DNA of 64,000 bases from Pseudomonas sp. ADAK18 (GTDB taxonomy: Bacteria > Pseudomonadota > Gammaproteobacteria > Pseudomonadales > Pseudomonadaceae), in assembly GCF_012935695.1 (NCBI RefSeq), contig NZ_CP052859.1, positions 2,831,001-2,895,000 on the forward strand, read 5' to 3'. Shown here in pieces: positions 44,359 through 53,797 of this stretch (the stretch's first letter is position 1; every line of letters begins with the position of its first letter). The position numbers were made by a program, and so were the translations under genes. The notes under the pieces were generated by a model. The model saw nothing but the letters and a program-made list of their open reading frames with translations, searched no databases and was not told where the DNA came from.

Positions 44359-45708
44359 ATGAACACCACGCTGTTTCACGCCACCGTATTGGGTGCTCTC
44401 CTGAGCCTTGCCAGTGGTACCGCCCTGGCCAAGCTTGACGCCAGTGAAGCCGCCCGCCTGGGCCAGGAACTGACACCCACCGGCGCACAAAAGGCCGCAA
44501 ACGCCAACGGCAGCATTCCTGCCTGGACCGGTGGGCTCACCCAACCACCGGCGGGCTACCAGGCCGGCCAGGGTTACGTCGACCCCTACGCCAGCGAAAA
44601 ACCGCTGTACACCATCACCCAGGTTAATCAGGGCCAATATGCCCAACTGCTCACCCCCGGCTACCAGGCACTGCTGGGCAAATACCCTGACTTCAAGATG
44701 CTCGTCTATCCCGCTCACCGCACGGCCGCCTTGCCCCAAAGCGAATACGCAGAAATTGCCAAGGAAGCGCCCACTATCTCCCTGGCTGACGGTGGCAACG
44801 GCCTGATGGGTTACGAGAAGAGCAGCGTGCCCTTTCCCATTCCTCACTCGGGCATCGAGGTGCTGTTCAATCACTTCGTCCGTTACCGCAGCGGTGGTTA
44901 TCAGTATTTCCCCACCGAAATGGTGGTGCAGAACAACGGCAGCTTCACCCCGATCCGCCGCGACGTAAAAGTGATGATGGCCTCGGCCATGGGCAATCCC
45001 GAGCCAAACCGCCTGTACTACTACCTGGGCAAGGTCATCTCGCCAGAGAGCGTGGCGGGCGGCCAAACGCTGATCCACGAGCCCATTGACCAGACCCGCG
45101 AAGCACGCCTGGCATGGAGCTACAACCCTGGCCAGCGCCGTGTATTGCGTGCCCCCGAAGCGGCCTACGACTCCCCGGTCGGCACCTCGGAAGGCTTGCG
45201 CACCTATGACGCCATCGACATGTACAACGGCGCCCCCAACAAGTACGACTGGAAGCTGATCGGCAAGAAAGAACTGTTGGTGCCCTACAACACCTACAAA
45301 CTGGCTGACCGTTCGCTCAAGTACAACCAGATCATCCAGCCCAATCATCTGAACCAGGACCTGTTGCGCTACGAACTGCACCGCGTCTGGGTGGTAGAGG
45401 CGACCCTGAAGCCAGGCGAACGACACATCTACGCCAAGCGCGTGTTCTATGTCGACGAGGACAGCTGGAGCATCCTGGCGGCCGACCTCTACGACGGTCG
45501 CAGCGACCTGTGGCGGGTCCAGGAAGCCCACACCTTGCAACGCTACGACGTGCTCTCGAGCCTGCAACTCAGCGATGTCGCCTACGACCTGCAAGCGCGC
45601 CGCTACGTGGTGTACGGGTTGGAGAACGAAGAGCGAAGCACCCAGTTTGGCATCAGCGGCAAGCTTGCCGAATTCAGTCCGGCTGCATTACGCCGCTCAG
45701 GTCACTGA
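44359..45708 (+). CDS. DUF1329 exported lipoprotein-like protein (LolB-like fold family)
   Basis: A 449-aa protein with signal peptide (to about ALAK) and the family pattern AARLGQELTPTGAQKAANAN, IPAWTGG, then PNRLYYYLGKVISPE and YDAIDMYNG. GAGG is 7 bases before ATG 44359. DUF1329 proteins are periplasmic, with distant resemblance to LolB/LolA-type lipid carriers; a role in shuttling a hydrophobic ligand between the DUF1302 barrel and the RND pump is plausible. 15 bp separate it from DUF1302. Confidence 0.88.
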   Translation: MNTTLFHATVLGALLSLASGTALAKLDASEAARLGQELTPTGAQKAANANGSIPAWTGGLTQPPAGYQAGQGYVDPYASEKPLYTITQVNQGQYAQLLTPGYQALLGKYPDFKMLVYPAHRTAALPQSEYAEIAKEAPTISLADGGNGLMGYEKSSVPFPIPHSGIEVLFNHFVRYRSGGYQYFPTEMVVQNNGSFTPIRRDVKVMMASAMGNPEPNRLYYYLGKVISPESVAGGQTLIHEPIDQTREARLAWSYNPGQRRVLRAPEAAYDSPVGTSEGLRTYDAIDMYNGAPNKYDWKLIGKKELLVPYNTYKLADRSLKYNQIIQPNHLNQDLLRYELHRVWVVEATLKPGERHIYAKRVFYVDEDSWSILAADLYDGRSDLWRVQEAHTLQRYDVLSSLQLSDVAYDLQARRYVVYGLENEERSTQFGISGKLAEFSPAALRRSGH

Positions 45709-45774
45709 AGCGCCTGCTGCCGAACACTGGGGTGGTCATGTGCCACCCCTGTTATTTCTCCCGAGACATTTGCC

Positions 45775-46905
45775 ATGAAAACGTTCACCTGCCCGCTGTT
45801 GAGTCTGCTCATCGGGCTGACCAGCGCCGTGCTGTCGGCCACACCTTTTGCCGCGCCTATGGCGGATCGCCTGGAACGTCCGTCGCGGATATCCGCAAGC
45901 GCCAGTCAGGCGCCCCTCACCGGCGTCCAGCGTTTGGGCCAGCGTCTGGTGCTGGTGGGGGCTGACGGCCACATCCTTGTGCGCGAGCCGGATGGTCGGC
46001 TACACCAGGCCAAGGTTCCAGTGGATGTACTGCTCACTGCCGTCCATTTCGTCGACGATCGCCAAGGCTGGGCCGTGGGCCATGACGGGGTGGTATTGCA
46101 CAGCACTGACGGTGGAGAGAACTGGGACAAACAACTCGATGGCAGGACCATCAACACCTTGATGCTCACGTGGGCCGAGGCTGAGGTGGCACGCCTGGAA
46201 CAGGTCGCCAGTGCACAGGATTCCGACAACGCAGCACAACTGCAAGCCCTGGATAATGCCCGCTTCGCCCTCGACGACATAACCGCCGGCGCCGTCGCGG
46301 GCCCCTCACGACCGCTGCTGGACGTATGGTTTGCCAATGCTGACGAAGGCTGGGTGGTGGGCGCCTATGGCATGGCCTTGCACACTCGCGATGGCGGTAA
46401 GCGCTGGGAGTACTTACCCGACCTGGATAACCCCGAGCGCCTGCACCTCAATGCCGTGCTGGCGTTGGCCAACGGTGATCTGCTGATTGCGGGTGAAGGC
46501 GGTCGCCTGTACCGACGGGTTGACGGTCAATGGCTGGCCGCCCAGCAACTGACGCCCGCCTCGTTGTACAAACTCGTTCAGTTGCGTGACGGAGAAGTCC
46601 TCGCCATGGGCTTCGGCGCCGCGCTCTTCGTCAGCAATAACCACGGCCAGGACTGGAAGCCTATCCCACTAGGCACCAAAGCCAGCCTCTATGGCGCAGA
46701 ACAACTTGCCGATGGCAGCCTTTGGTTGACCGGCCAAGCCGGCGTGTTACTGCACAGTCAGGACCTGCAGCAGTTCCATCTCTTCCAGAGCGCAATCAGA
46801 GGCGCCTGGCTTGGCGTGGCGACCCTCGGCGATACGCAGTTGGCCCTGGTCGGTAACAAGGGTCTGCACGTTCTCGCCATCCATGAACTGAAGGAGCTGC
46901 GTTGA
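45775..46905 (+). CDS. YCF48/BNR-repeat (photosystem II assembly-like) exported protein
   Basis: A 376-aa beta-propeller protein with signal peptide (to about AAPMA). Repeats of the type GWAVGHDGVVLHSTDGGENW, then GWVVGAYGMALHTRDGGKRW, LLIAGEGGRLYRR and LWLTGQAGVLLHS mark the YCF48/BNR fold. It is found between DUF1329 and RND genes in many such clusters, where it probably acts as a periplasmic assembly or adaptor partner. Stop overlaps the RND start (TGATG). A photosystem role is irrelevant in this organism. Confidence 0.87.
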   Translation: MKTFTCPLLSLLIGLTSAVLSATPFAAPMADRLERPSRISASASQAPLTGVQRLGQRLVLVGADGHILVREPDGRLHQAKVPVDVLLTAVHFVDDRQGWAVGHDGVVLHSTDGGENWDKQLDGRTINTLMLTWAEAEVARLEQVASAQDSDNAAQLQALDNARFALDDITAGAVAGPSRPLLDVWFANADEGWVVGAYGMALHTRDGGKRWEYLPDLDNPERLHLNAVLALANGDLLIAGEGGRLYRRVDGQWLAAQQLTPASLYKLVQLRDGEVLAMGFGAALFVSNNHGQDWKPIPLGTKASLYGAEQLADGSLWLTGQAGVLLHSQDLQQFHLFQSAIRGAWLGVATLGDTQLALVGNKGLHVLAIHELKELR

Positions 46906-49280
46906 TGAATTCGCGCCTGAACCTCAACCCGCCTTCTCAACAGTTGGAAAAACCCGGGCCACGACTGCTGGATTTCGTCGAGCGAACGCTGTTCCATAAT
47001 CGCCTGGCAGTGCTGGTGTTTTTCCTGATTGTTTCGCTGCTGCTGGGGTACAAGGCCCTGGCGCTGCGCCCGGACGCAAGCTTTTCGCGGATGATCCCCA
47101 CCAGTCACCCCTTCATCCAGAACTACCTGCAATACGAGGACGTGTTACGGCCACAGAGCAACGTATTGCGGGTACTGGTGGAAAACCCCAAGGGTGAGAT
47201 TCTCGACCCTGCGTTCATGGAAACCCTGCGCGAGGTCAACGACAAGATTTTCTATCTGCCCGGCGTCGACCGAGGAAAACTCAAATCGTTATGGACCCCC
47301 AATGCGCTGTGGAGCGAAGTGACCACCGAGGGCGTACGCTCCGGCCGTGTCATCCCGGACACCTATGACGCAAGCCCCGGGTCGCTTTCGCAGGTACGCC
47401 AGAACATCCTGCGCGCCAATATGCTCGGCAACATTGTGGCTAACGACTGGCGCTCGACGATCATTCGCGTGCCGTTGCTGGATAACGACCCACAAACCGG
47501 CAAACCATTGGATTACGGGGCCTTCAGCCAGGCCTTGAACACCGAAGTGCGTGAACACTTCAGCGCCCAAGGCGTGACCATTCGCGTGATTGGGTTCGCG
47601 CAGATTATTGGGGACCTGCTGGCCGCCGCCAGCGACATCGCGTTGTTCTTCGCCATTACCGTCGGGTTGATCAGTGTACTGTTGTACCTCTATTGCCGTT
47701 GCTGGCGCAGCACGGCCGTCACCGTACTGACCTGCCTGCTCACCGTCATTTGCCAGTTGGGGCTGCTCAGCCTGTTGGGCTACGGCCTGGACCCGTACTC
47801 GATCCTAGTACCCTTCCTGATCTTTGCCATCGGCATCAGCCATGCCGTGCAAAATATCAACCTGATGATGAACGAAATGGGCAACGGTTGCGGTGCGCTA
47901 CCCGCGTCCGAACGTACCTTTCGTGCCCTGTTCATTCCGGGCAGTACCGCATTGCTGGCCGACGCAGTCGGGTTCATCACGCTGCTGGTGATCGACATCG
48001 GCGTCATTCAGCAACTGGCCATAACCGCCAGCATTGGCGTGTTTGTGGCCATCTTCACCAAGATGTTCCTGCTGCCGGTGCTGATGTCTTATGTCGGCAT
48101 CAGCCCACGAGGTTTGCGTCAACAGCGTGAGCGCAGCCAGTCCGACTGGCCGGTCTTCCGCCGGCTTGCGGGGGTCATGTGCAAGCCGGTCGCTGTCGTG
48201 GTGATTCTGACGAGCCTGGTGTTGCTCGGCCTTGGTTACCATGCCCGCCAGGACCTGCAAGTCGGTGACCTGGATGCCGGCGCACCGGAGCTGCGTGCAC
48301 AAGCGCGATACAACCAGGACAACGCCTACCTCCTTGCCCATTACAGCGCCAGTACCGATGTGTATGTACTGATCTTCAAGACCCCGCCCGAGCAATGTTC
48401 ACGCTTCGCCGCGGCCGACCTGGCCAACCAGCTGGAACAGCACTTGCTCGAAGTGCCAGGCGTGGAGTCTGTGCAGTCGCTGTACGGCACCATGCGTTTC
48501 AACATCGCTGCGCGCAACGAGGGCAATCCCAAGTGGGCCGAGTTCTCCCGCGACCAATACGTGATGAATAACGCCCGCGCCGGCGTCGCCACAGAACTGG
48601 TCGACCCGAACTGCAACATCGCGCCGATCAGCCTGTACCTGGCCGACCACAAGGCGCAAACCCTCAGTCGTGTCAGTGCAGCGGTGGAGCAGTTCAACCG
48701 CACGTACAACACCGGCGATTTCCAGATCCTCCAGGCGGCAGGCAACGCCGGGATCGAGGCGGCGACCAACCAGGTGATCAAGCACTCGGAAAAGCTGATG
48801 GTGCTGCTGGTGTTCGTCATCATCTCATTGGTGGTGTTTTTCGAGTTCAGGTCGCTCAAGGTGACCATCGCACTCATGGCGCCGCTGTACCTGTCGACCG
48901 TGCTGTGTGAAGCGGTGATGGCGCAGATGGGCTTGGGGGTGAAAATCGCCACCTTGCCGGTGATCGCGCTTGGCGTGGGTATCGGCGTGGACTACGGCAT
49001 CTACTTGTACAGCCGGATGGAAGGCTTTATGCAGCAAGGGCTGGCCATGCGCGCGGCCTATTTCGAGACATTGAAGACCACCGGCACTTCCGTTGCGTTC
49101 ACCGGAATAACCCTGGCACTGGGCGTGTCTACTTGGGTGTTCTCTGAATTGAAGTTCCAGGCCGATATGGGTCTGTTGTTGGTGTTGCTGTTCATCTGGA
49201 ACATGATCGGGGCACTGGTTCTGATGCCCGCGTTGATCGCCGTGCTGGTGCCATCGAAATCAGGTACCGGCACAGTCTGA
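46905..49280 (+). CDS. RND-superfamily (MMPL-type) transporter
   Basis: A 791-aa inner-membrane protein with two MMPL/HAE3 blocks: a TM near residue 40, a large periplasmic domain, five TMs (about 225-400), a second TM and periplasmic domain, and five final TMs. ISHAVQNINLMMNE and GVGIGVDYGIYLYSRMEG are the typical TM-region motifs; the protein is shorter than drug-exporting AcrB (about 1040). AAGGAG precedes ATG 46905. As the energised member of the DUF1302/DUF1329/YCF48 set, it may move hydrophobic substrate or lipids in either direction. Confidence 0.88.
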   Translation: MNSRLNLNPPSQQLEKPGPRLLDFVERTLFHNRLAVLVFFLIVSLLLGYKALALRPDASFSRMIPTSHPFIQNYLQYEDVLRPQSNVLRVLVENPKGEILDPAFMETLREVNDKIFYLPGVDRGKLKSLWTPNALWSEVTTEGVRSGRVIPDTYDASPGSLSQVRQNILRANMLGNIVANDWRSTIIRVPLLDNDPQTGKPLDYGAFSQALNTEVREHFSAQGVTIRVIGFAQIIGDLLAAASDIALFFAITVGLISVLLYLYCRCWRSTAVTVLTCLLTVICQLGLLSLLGYGLDPYSILVPFLIFAIGISHAVQNINLMMNEMGNGCGALPASERTFRALFIPGSTALLADAVGFITLLVIDIGVIQQLAITASIGVFVAIFTKMFLLPVLMSYVGISPRGLRQQRERSQSDWPVFRRLAGVMCKPVAVVVILTSLVLLGLGYHARQDLQVGDLDAGAPELRAQARYNQDNAYLLAHYSASTDVYVLIFKTPPEQCSRFAAADLANQLEQHLLEVPGVESVQSLYGTMRFNIAARNEGNPKWAEFSRDQYVMNNARAGVATELVDPNCNIAPISLYLADHKAQTLSRVSAAVEQFNRTYNTGDFQILQAAGNAGIEAATNQVIKHSEKLMVLLVFVIISLVVFFEFRSLKVTIALMAPLYLSTVLCEAVMAQMGLGVKIATLPVIALGVGIGVDYGIYLYSRMEGFMQQGLAMRAAYFETLKTTGTSVAFTGITLALGVSTWVFSELKFQADMGLLLVLLFIWNMIGALVLMPALIAVLVPSKSGTGTV

Positions 49281-49306
49281 GCCCCGGATTGGGGAGGTAA
49301 TAACGA

Positions 49307-49329
49307 ATCGGCAGCGCGATGCTGCCGAT
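49307..49329. terminator. Stem-loop between convergent RND and hisP-like genes
   Basis: ATCGGCAGC-GCGAT-GCTGCCGAT: 9-bp perfect stem with 5-base loop, between two convergent genes. A T-run is missing, so termination strength is uncertain. Confidence 0.45.
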
Positions 49330-49350
49330 ATCGGATGTTCGTCTACCTGC

Positions 49351-50118
49351 TTATTTGAAGCTACCCGCCAGAAACTGCTTCAACCGCTCGCTTTGGGTAT
49401 GGTCGAACACACTGCTGGGTGAACCTTGCTCCTCCACTCGCCCCTGATGCAGGAACATCACGTGATTGGAGACGTGCCGTGCAAAGGCCATTTCGTGCGT
49501 CACCACAACCATCGTCCTGCCCTCCTCGGCCAGTTGCTGCATGACCTTAAGCACTTCGCCCACCAATTCCGGGTCCAGCGCGGAGGTCGGCTCATCGAAC
49601 AGCATCACCTCTGGCTCCATCGCCAGCGCTCGGGCAATGGCCACGCGCTGCTGCTGGCCGCCGGACAACTGAACCGGATACTGCGCTTCAACCCGCTCCG
49701 CCAACCCCACCTTGGACAAGTACTTGCGAGCACGTTCCAGGGCTTGCTGGCGACCGATCCCCAGCACCCTGATCGGGCACTCGATGATGTTGTCCAGCAC
49801 CGTCATATGGCTCCATAGATTGAAATGCTGGAAAACCATCGACAACTGACTGCGCATGATCCGCAATTGTTGGGGGTCGGCGGCACATTGCTCGCCCTTT
49901 GCGTCCTTGCGGGTCAGCAGTTCTTGTTGATTGACGATAATGCGCCCGACGCTGGGTTGTTCAAGGTAGTTGATACAGCGCAAAAAGGTGCTCTTCCCGG
50001 AGCCGGAAGAACCAATGATGCTGATCACATCGCCCGCCTTGGCCTTGAGTGATACACCCTTGAGTACTTCATGGCTGCCGTAGTTCTTGTGGACATCTTC
50101 AACGATCAATTTATACAT
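49351..50118 (-). CDS. Polar amino acid ABC transporter ATP-binding protein (HisP-like)
   Basis: A 255-aa ATPase: Walker [10 protein letters not shown], signature LSGGQQQR, Walker [16 protein letters not shown]-loop [27 protein letters not shown] and the long insertion [20 protein letters not shown] are HisP/AotP-like features. Drives the two permeases encoded upstream; its gene is last of the SBP-HisQ-HisM-HisP order. Cargo is probably histidine, arginine, ornithine or a related cationic amino acid derivative. Confidence 0.92.
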   Translation of the reverse strand: MYKLIVEDVHKNYGSHEVLKGVSLKAKAGDVISIIGSSGSGKSTFLRCINYLEQPSVGRIIVNQQELLTRKDAKGEQCAADPQQLRIMRSQLSMVFQHFNLWSHMTVLDNIIECPIRVLGIGRQQALERARKYLSKVGLAERVEAQYPVQLSGGQQQRVAIARALAMEPEVMLFDEPTSALDPELVGEVLKVMQQLAEEGRTMVVVTHEMAFARHVSNHVMFLHQGRVEEQGSPSSVFDHTQSERLKQFLAGSFK

Positions 50119-50137
50119 ACGAGCGTTTCCAGTGAGG

Positions 50138-50851
50138 TCAGTGCATGCGGGGTTTCAGGTAAGCCAGCCAATGCAGTTCGCCACGGCGAAACAGCCAGAT
50201 CAGCAAAAATGCACTGCAGGCATACAGCACCCCGGCAATCCCGAATGCGGCAAACGAGGCGTAAGTCGCCGAGTTGACGTCCCGGGCGATCTTCAGCAGA
50301 TCGGGCACCGTGGCGGTGAACGCGACGGAGGTCGAATGCAGCATCAAGATCACTTCATTGCTGAACAGCGGCAGCGCCCGACGTAGCGCTGACGGCAACA
50401 CAATCCGCCGGTACAGCGTGAAGGTGCTCATCCCGTAGGCCCTGGCGGCCTCGATTTCACCGTGCGGGGTGGCCCTGATGGCGCCGGCAAAGATCTCGGT
50501 CATGTAGGCACAGGTATTGAGCCCGAACGCCAGCACCGTACAGTTGAAGCCATCGCGGAAAAACGCATTGAGAAAATCCTGCGCCCGAATCACGTGCAGG
50601 CTGTACACCCCGGTGTAGAAGAACAGCAGCTGGATGTACAACGGCGTACCGCGAAACACGTAGGTGTAGAACCAGACCGGCGTGCGAATCAGCGGGTTGG
50701 CGCTGACGCGGGCAATTGATAACGGAACGGCTAACAGGAACCCGATCAACACCGAAAGAATCAGCAGCCACAAGGTCACCGCCAAACCGGACAGATGCGC
50801 CCCGTCGCTCCAGAGATAGGCCTGCCAGTAGTCCTGGAGAATAGTGGTCAT
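50138..50851 (-). CDS. Polar amino acid ABC transporter permease (HisM-like)
   Basis: A 237-aa inner-membrane permease with about five TMs. [20 protein letters not shown] and the EAA loop [20 protein letters not shown] are HisM/AotM features. ATG 50851 shares ATGA with the stop of the upstream HisQ-like gene, so the two are translationally coupled; the longer frame to 50896 is not supported. Confidence 0.92.
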   Translation of the reverse strand: MTTILQDYWQAYLWSDGAHLSGLAVTLWLLILSVLIGFLLAVPLSIARVSANPLIRTPVWFYTYVFRGTPLYIQLLFFYTGVYSLHVIRAQDFLNAFFRDGFNCTVLAFGLNTCAYMTEIFAGAIRATPHGEIEAARAYGMSTFTLYRRIVLPSALRRALPLFSNEVILMLHSTSVAFTATVPDLLKIARDVNSATYASFAAFGIAGVLYACSAFLLIWLFRRGELHWLAYLKPRMH

Positions 50852-51537
50852 AGCACGGCCTTCCTGACTCCCACGGAGTAGCGGTGTTCGAGCCACATCA
50901 GCAGAACGTTGGAAACGGTGGTGATTGCGAGGTAGATCAGGCCGCCGACCAGCGTGAAATAGAAGAACTGCATTGAGCCCTTGCCCGCATCCTGCGTGGC
51001 CTTGACCACATCGGTCATGCCGATGATCGACACCAGCGCGGTCGACTTGATCAGCACTTGCCAGTTGTTGCCAATCCCCGGCAACGCGTGGCGCAGCATC
51101 TGTGGGAACAAGACCTTGCGAAAGGTTTGTGCGCGCGTCATGCCGTAAGCCCTGGCGGCTTCAATCTGGCCGACTGGTACCGCCTGAAAAGCACCGCGAA
51201 AGGTTTCGGTAAAGTACGCCCCATAAATAAATGCCAGGGTCACGACACCGGCCAGGAAAGGGTCGATATCGAGCTGGGCAATACCCAGCCAATCGGTCAG
51301 TTGGTTGAGCAACATTTGCAGGCTGAAGAACAGCAACAGCATGATCACCAGGTCCGGCATGCTGCGGATCAACGTCGTGTAGCTTGTCGCAAACATCCGC
51401 AGTACACGGTTTGAAGACAGCTTGGAGCTGGCCCCCATCAGCCCGATCAGAACGGCGAACAGCAGTGATCCCAACGCCAGTTTGATCGTGGCCAGGGTGC
51501 CCAACAGAATCTGTGGACCAAAGCCTTCCAGAAGCAT
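50848..51537 (-). CDS. Polar amino acid ABC transporter permease (HisQ-like)
   Basis: A 229-aa permease beginning MLLEGFGPQILLGTLATIKL, with SYTTLIRSMPDLVIMLLLFF and EAA loop [24 protein letters not shown] is well spaced before ATG 51537, and an A-rich Crc motif lies immediately upstream. Forms the heterodimeric pore with the HisM-like protein. Confidence 0.92.
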   Translation of the reverse strand: MLLEGFGPQILLGTLATIKLALGSLLFAVLIGLMGASSKLSSNRVLRMFATSYTTLIRSMPDLVIMLLLFFSLQMLLNQLTDWLGIAQLDIDPFLAGVVTLAFIYGAYFTETFRGAFQAVPVGQIEAARAYGMTRAQTFRKVLFPQMLRHALPGIGNNWQVLIKSTALVSIIGMTDVVKATQDAGKGSMQFFYFTLVGGLIYLAITTVSNVLLMWLEHRYSVGVRKAVL

Positions 51538-51547
51538 TTCACTCTCC

Positions 51548-51558
51548 TTGTTTTTATT
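51548..51558 (-). promoter_or_regulatory. Crc/Hfq-type tandem motif before HisQ-like gene
   Basis: mRNA AATAAAAACAA gives two overlapping AAnAAnAA matches directly before AAGGAG, the same arrangement as before benA. Confidence 0.55.
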
Positions 51559-51629
51559 AGGTTGAGGTGAAGGTAAAGCGGCAACAGAGCAGCCTGGGCG
51601 ACTGCTCTGCACCGGGTTTCGAGCGGGGG

Positions 51630-52418
51630 TTATTTCGCGCCGTAGACGTCGAAATCGAAGTACTTTTTGTTGATCCGCACGTAGGTGCCATTGGCAATGA
51701 TCGTCGCCAGCGCTTTGTTCAAGTCTTCACGCAGCTCAACGTCCGCCTTGCGCACGCCGATGCCGTCACCCACGCCGAAGAATTCCGGGTTATCCAGGTT
51801 GCCACCGGCAAAGGCGTAGTCCTTACCTACCGGCTTATCCAGGAAGCCATGGCTGGCTTGAATGGCCCCCTGCAACGAGGCATCGAGCCGCCCGACCGTG
51901 AGGTCGGCGTAGACTTGGTCCTGATTCTGATAAGAGAGAATATCCACGCCCTGGGCACCCCAGACGGCTTTCGCGAAAGCCTCCTGAGTCGAGCCCTGCT
52001 CCACGCCTACGCGCTTGCCTTTGAGCGACTCGACAGTCGGTTCCAACCCCGAGCCACGCTTGATAACCAGGCGTGCCGGGGCGTTGGATACTTTATCGGT
52101 GAACGCAATCTGTCCCAGGCGCTTGGGGGTGATGGTCATCGACGAGGCCACCGCGTCGAACTTGCGTGCCAGCAAGGCCGGAATCATGCCGTCCCAGCTG
52201 CTTTCAACCCAGATGCACCGGGCGTGCAGCTCTGCACAGAGCGCCTCGGCGATATCGACCCCAAAGCCCGTCAGTGTGCCGTCCTGATTTTTGTATTCCA
52301 GCGGTGGATACGTCGGGTCAACGCCCAGCTTCAGTACTTTCCCACTCCAATCCGCCGCGCCAGCCAGGCCGGATGCGGTCAAGAACGCCAGGGAAACAGC
52401 CGCGATTATCTTATTCAT
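51630..52418 (-). CDS. Polar amino acid ABC transporter substrate-binding protein (HisJ/ArgT-like)
   Basis: A 262-aa periplasmic binding protein with signal peptide (ASGLAGA|ADW). LKLGVDPTYPPLEYKNQDGT, FDAVASSMTITPKR and RVGVEQGSTQEAFAK are family-3 SBP motifs; the SSMTITPKR segment is usual for His/Arg/Lys-type binding. First transporter gene, 92 bp before the HisQ-like permease and 60 bp after the M20 amidohydrolase. The ligand may be an N-acylated amino acid, given that neighbour. Confidence 0.9.
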   Translation of the reverse strand: MNKIIAAVSLAFLTASGLAGAADWSGKVLKLGVDPTYPPLEYKNQDGTLTGFGVDIAEALCAELHARCIWVESSWDGMIPALLARKFDAVASSMTITPKRLGQIAFTDKVSNAPARLVIKRGSGLEPTVESLKGKRVGVEQGSTQEAFAKAVWGAQGVDILSYQNQDQVYADLTVGRLDASLQGAIQASHGFLDKPVGKDYAFAGGNLDNPEFFGVGDGIGVRKADVELREDLNKALATIIANGTYVRINKKYFDFDVYGAK

Positions 52419-52477
52419 TGTTATCTTCCTCGAGGGCTCGCAGAGCCAGGTGACCGATAGCGTTTATGCAGCCCTGC

Positions 52478-53647
52478 TTAGCGCAGAAAACCTTCCACCA
52501 ACTTGACCCAATAACTGGCGCCGATAGGCAGGCAGGCGTCGTTGAAGTCGTAACCGGGGTTATGCAGCAAGCACCCACTATCGCCCTGGCCATTGCCGAT
52601 CACCAGATAACTGCCCGGGCATTTTTCCAGGATGAAGGCAAAGTCCTCGCTGGCGGTGAATGGCCGCAGGTCCTCGATCAACTGCCCCTCGCCCAACCAC
52701 TCTCTGGCGACTTCACGGGCGAACGCCGTCTGCTCGGGATCGTTGATCAACACCGGATGACAATGCTGGTAGTCGATATGCGCCTGCGCACCGAAACTCG
52801 CGGCCTGGCCCTGGACCAGCTCGGTGATTCTGACTTCGAGCAGTTGGCGTATCTGCGGCGTCAGCGCTCGCACACTCAGGATCATTTCGGCAGTGGCCGG
52901 AATGACGTTCGACACGCTGCCGGCATGAAGGCTACCGACCGTGATAATCGCCGTTTCCTGAGGGTTAACGTTGCGCGAGACGATGCTTTGCAGGGCCATC
53001 ACAATGGACGAACAAACCACCACCGGGTCGACCGCCTTGTGCGGGACCGCACCATGGCCACCGGTACCCTTGATGGTGATCGTGACCGTGTCGGCAGACG
53101 CCATGAACGGCCCGCTGTAGAACCCCAGTTGCCCGGCGGGATATCCCGGCACGTTGTGCATGGCAAAAATCGCGTCGCAGGGGAAACGTTCGAGCAGCCC
53201 GTCCTCCAGCATTTTCCGGGCACCGCCCAACCCTTCTTCAGCCGGCTGAAACACCAGATGCACCGTGCCGTTGAACGCTCGGGTTTGTGCAAGGTATTGC
53301 CCTGCTGCCAGCAGGGTTGCCGTATGACCGTCGTGGCCACAGGCGTGCATCACGCCGTCATTGCGGCTGGCATACGGCAAGCCGGTGGCCTCCTGAATCG
53401 GCAGCGCATCCATGTCCGCGCGTAACCCAATGGCACGCCCGGGGCCATTTTTCAGGGTCCCGACCACACCGGTCTTACCCACCTCTCGGCTCACCTCAAA
53501 CCCCCACTGCGTCAAACACTGCGCCACCAGTTCAGCCGTGGTGAACTCTTCAAACCCCAGTTCGGGGTGGGCGTGAATACGGTGACGCAGGGCAATCATC
53601 TCATTTTGCGATGCGGCTATTCCCGGCAGGACATGGTCAGCATGCAC
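52478..53647 (-). CDS. M20-family amidohydrolase (hippurate/N-acyl amino acid hydrolase type)
   Basis: A 389-aa di-metal amidohydrolase of peptidase family M20D. Motifs: RHRIHAHPELGFEEF, LRADMDALPIQEATGLPYAS, metal ligands in HACGHDGHTATLL, QPAEEGLGGARKM with catalytic Glu, and HGAVPHKAVDPV. Typical reactions release an acyl or aroyl group from an amino acid (hippurate, IAA-amino acids, N-acetyl). GTG at 53647 has GAGGAG seven bases upstream; the earlier ATG 53671 has none. It heads the operon with the His/Arg-type importer, so import and deacylation are probably linked. If it cleaves hippurate, benzoate would feed benABCD, which is speculation. Confidence 0.9.
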   Translation of the reverse strand: MHADHVLPGIAASQNEMIALRHRIHAHPELGFEEFTTAELVAQCLTQWGFEVSREVGKTGVVGTLKNGPGRAIGLRADMDALPIQEATGLPYASRNDGVMHACGHDGHTATLLAAGQYLAQTRAFNGTVHLVFQPAEEGLGGARKMLEDGLLERFPCDAIFAMHNVPGYPAGQLGFYSGPFMASADTVTITIKGTGGHGAVPHKAVDPVVVCSSIVMALQSIVSRNVNPQETAIITVGSLHAGSVSNVIPATAEMILSVRALTPQIRQLLEVRITELVQGQAASFGAQAHIDYQHCHPVLINDPEQTAFAREVAREWLGEGQLIEDLRPFTASEDFAFILEKCPGSYLVIGNGQGDSGCLLHNPGYDFNDACLPIGASYWVKLVEGFLR

Positions 53648-53767
53648 GGTGGTACTCCTCGATAAGATCATTCAGTGCCCCTGGCTCAAGGGTGAGTCCG
53701 GTGGGCGCTGCCGAATCGATCTTAAGGAACAGGCCCTGGGCCAGGGAGACTCAATTTGGTTATGATG

Positions 53768-53782
53768 ACAACCATTGGTTGT
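53768..53782. promoter_or_regulatory. Palindrome ACAACC-N3-GGTTGT, LysR operator candidate
   Basis: A perfect 6-bp inverted repeat 15 bp before the LysR start, in the divergent promoter region with the M20 gene. A second, looser GGTT-N8-AACC overlaps it. Suits autoregulation and control of the operon. Confidence 0.5.
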
Positions 53783-53797
53783 CCCAAAGGTGAGCCT

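Noticed and set aside
44215..45594. 459-aa open frame antisense to DUF1329
   Set aside because: Val/Gln-rich shadow frame with no recognised domain; DUF1329 is well supported.
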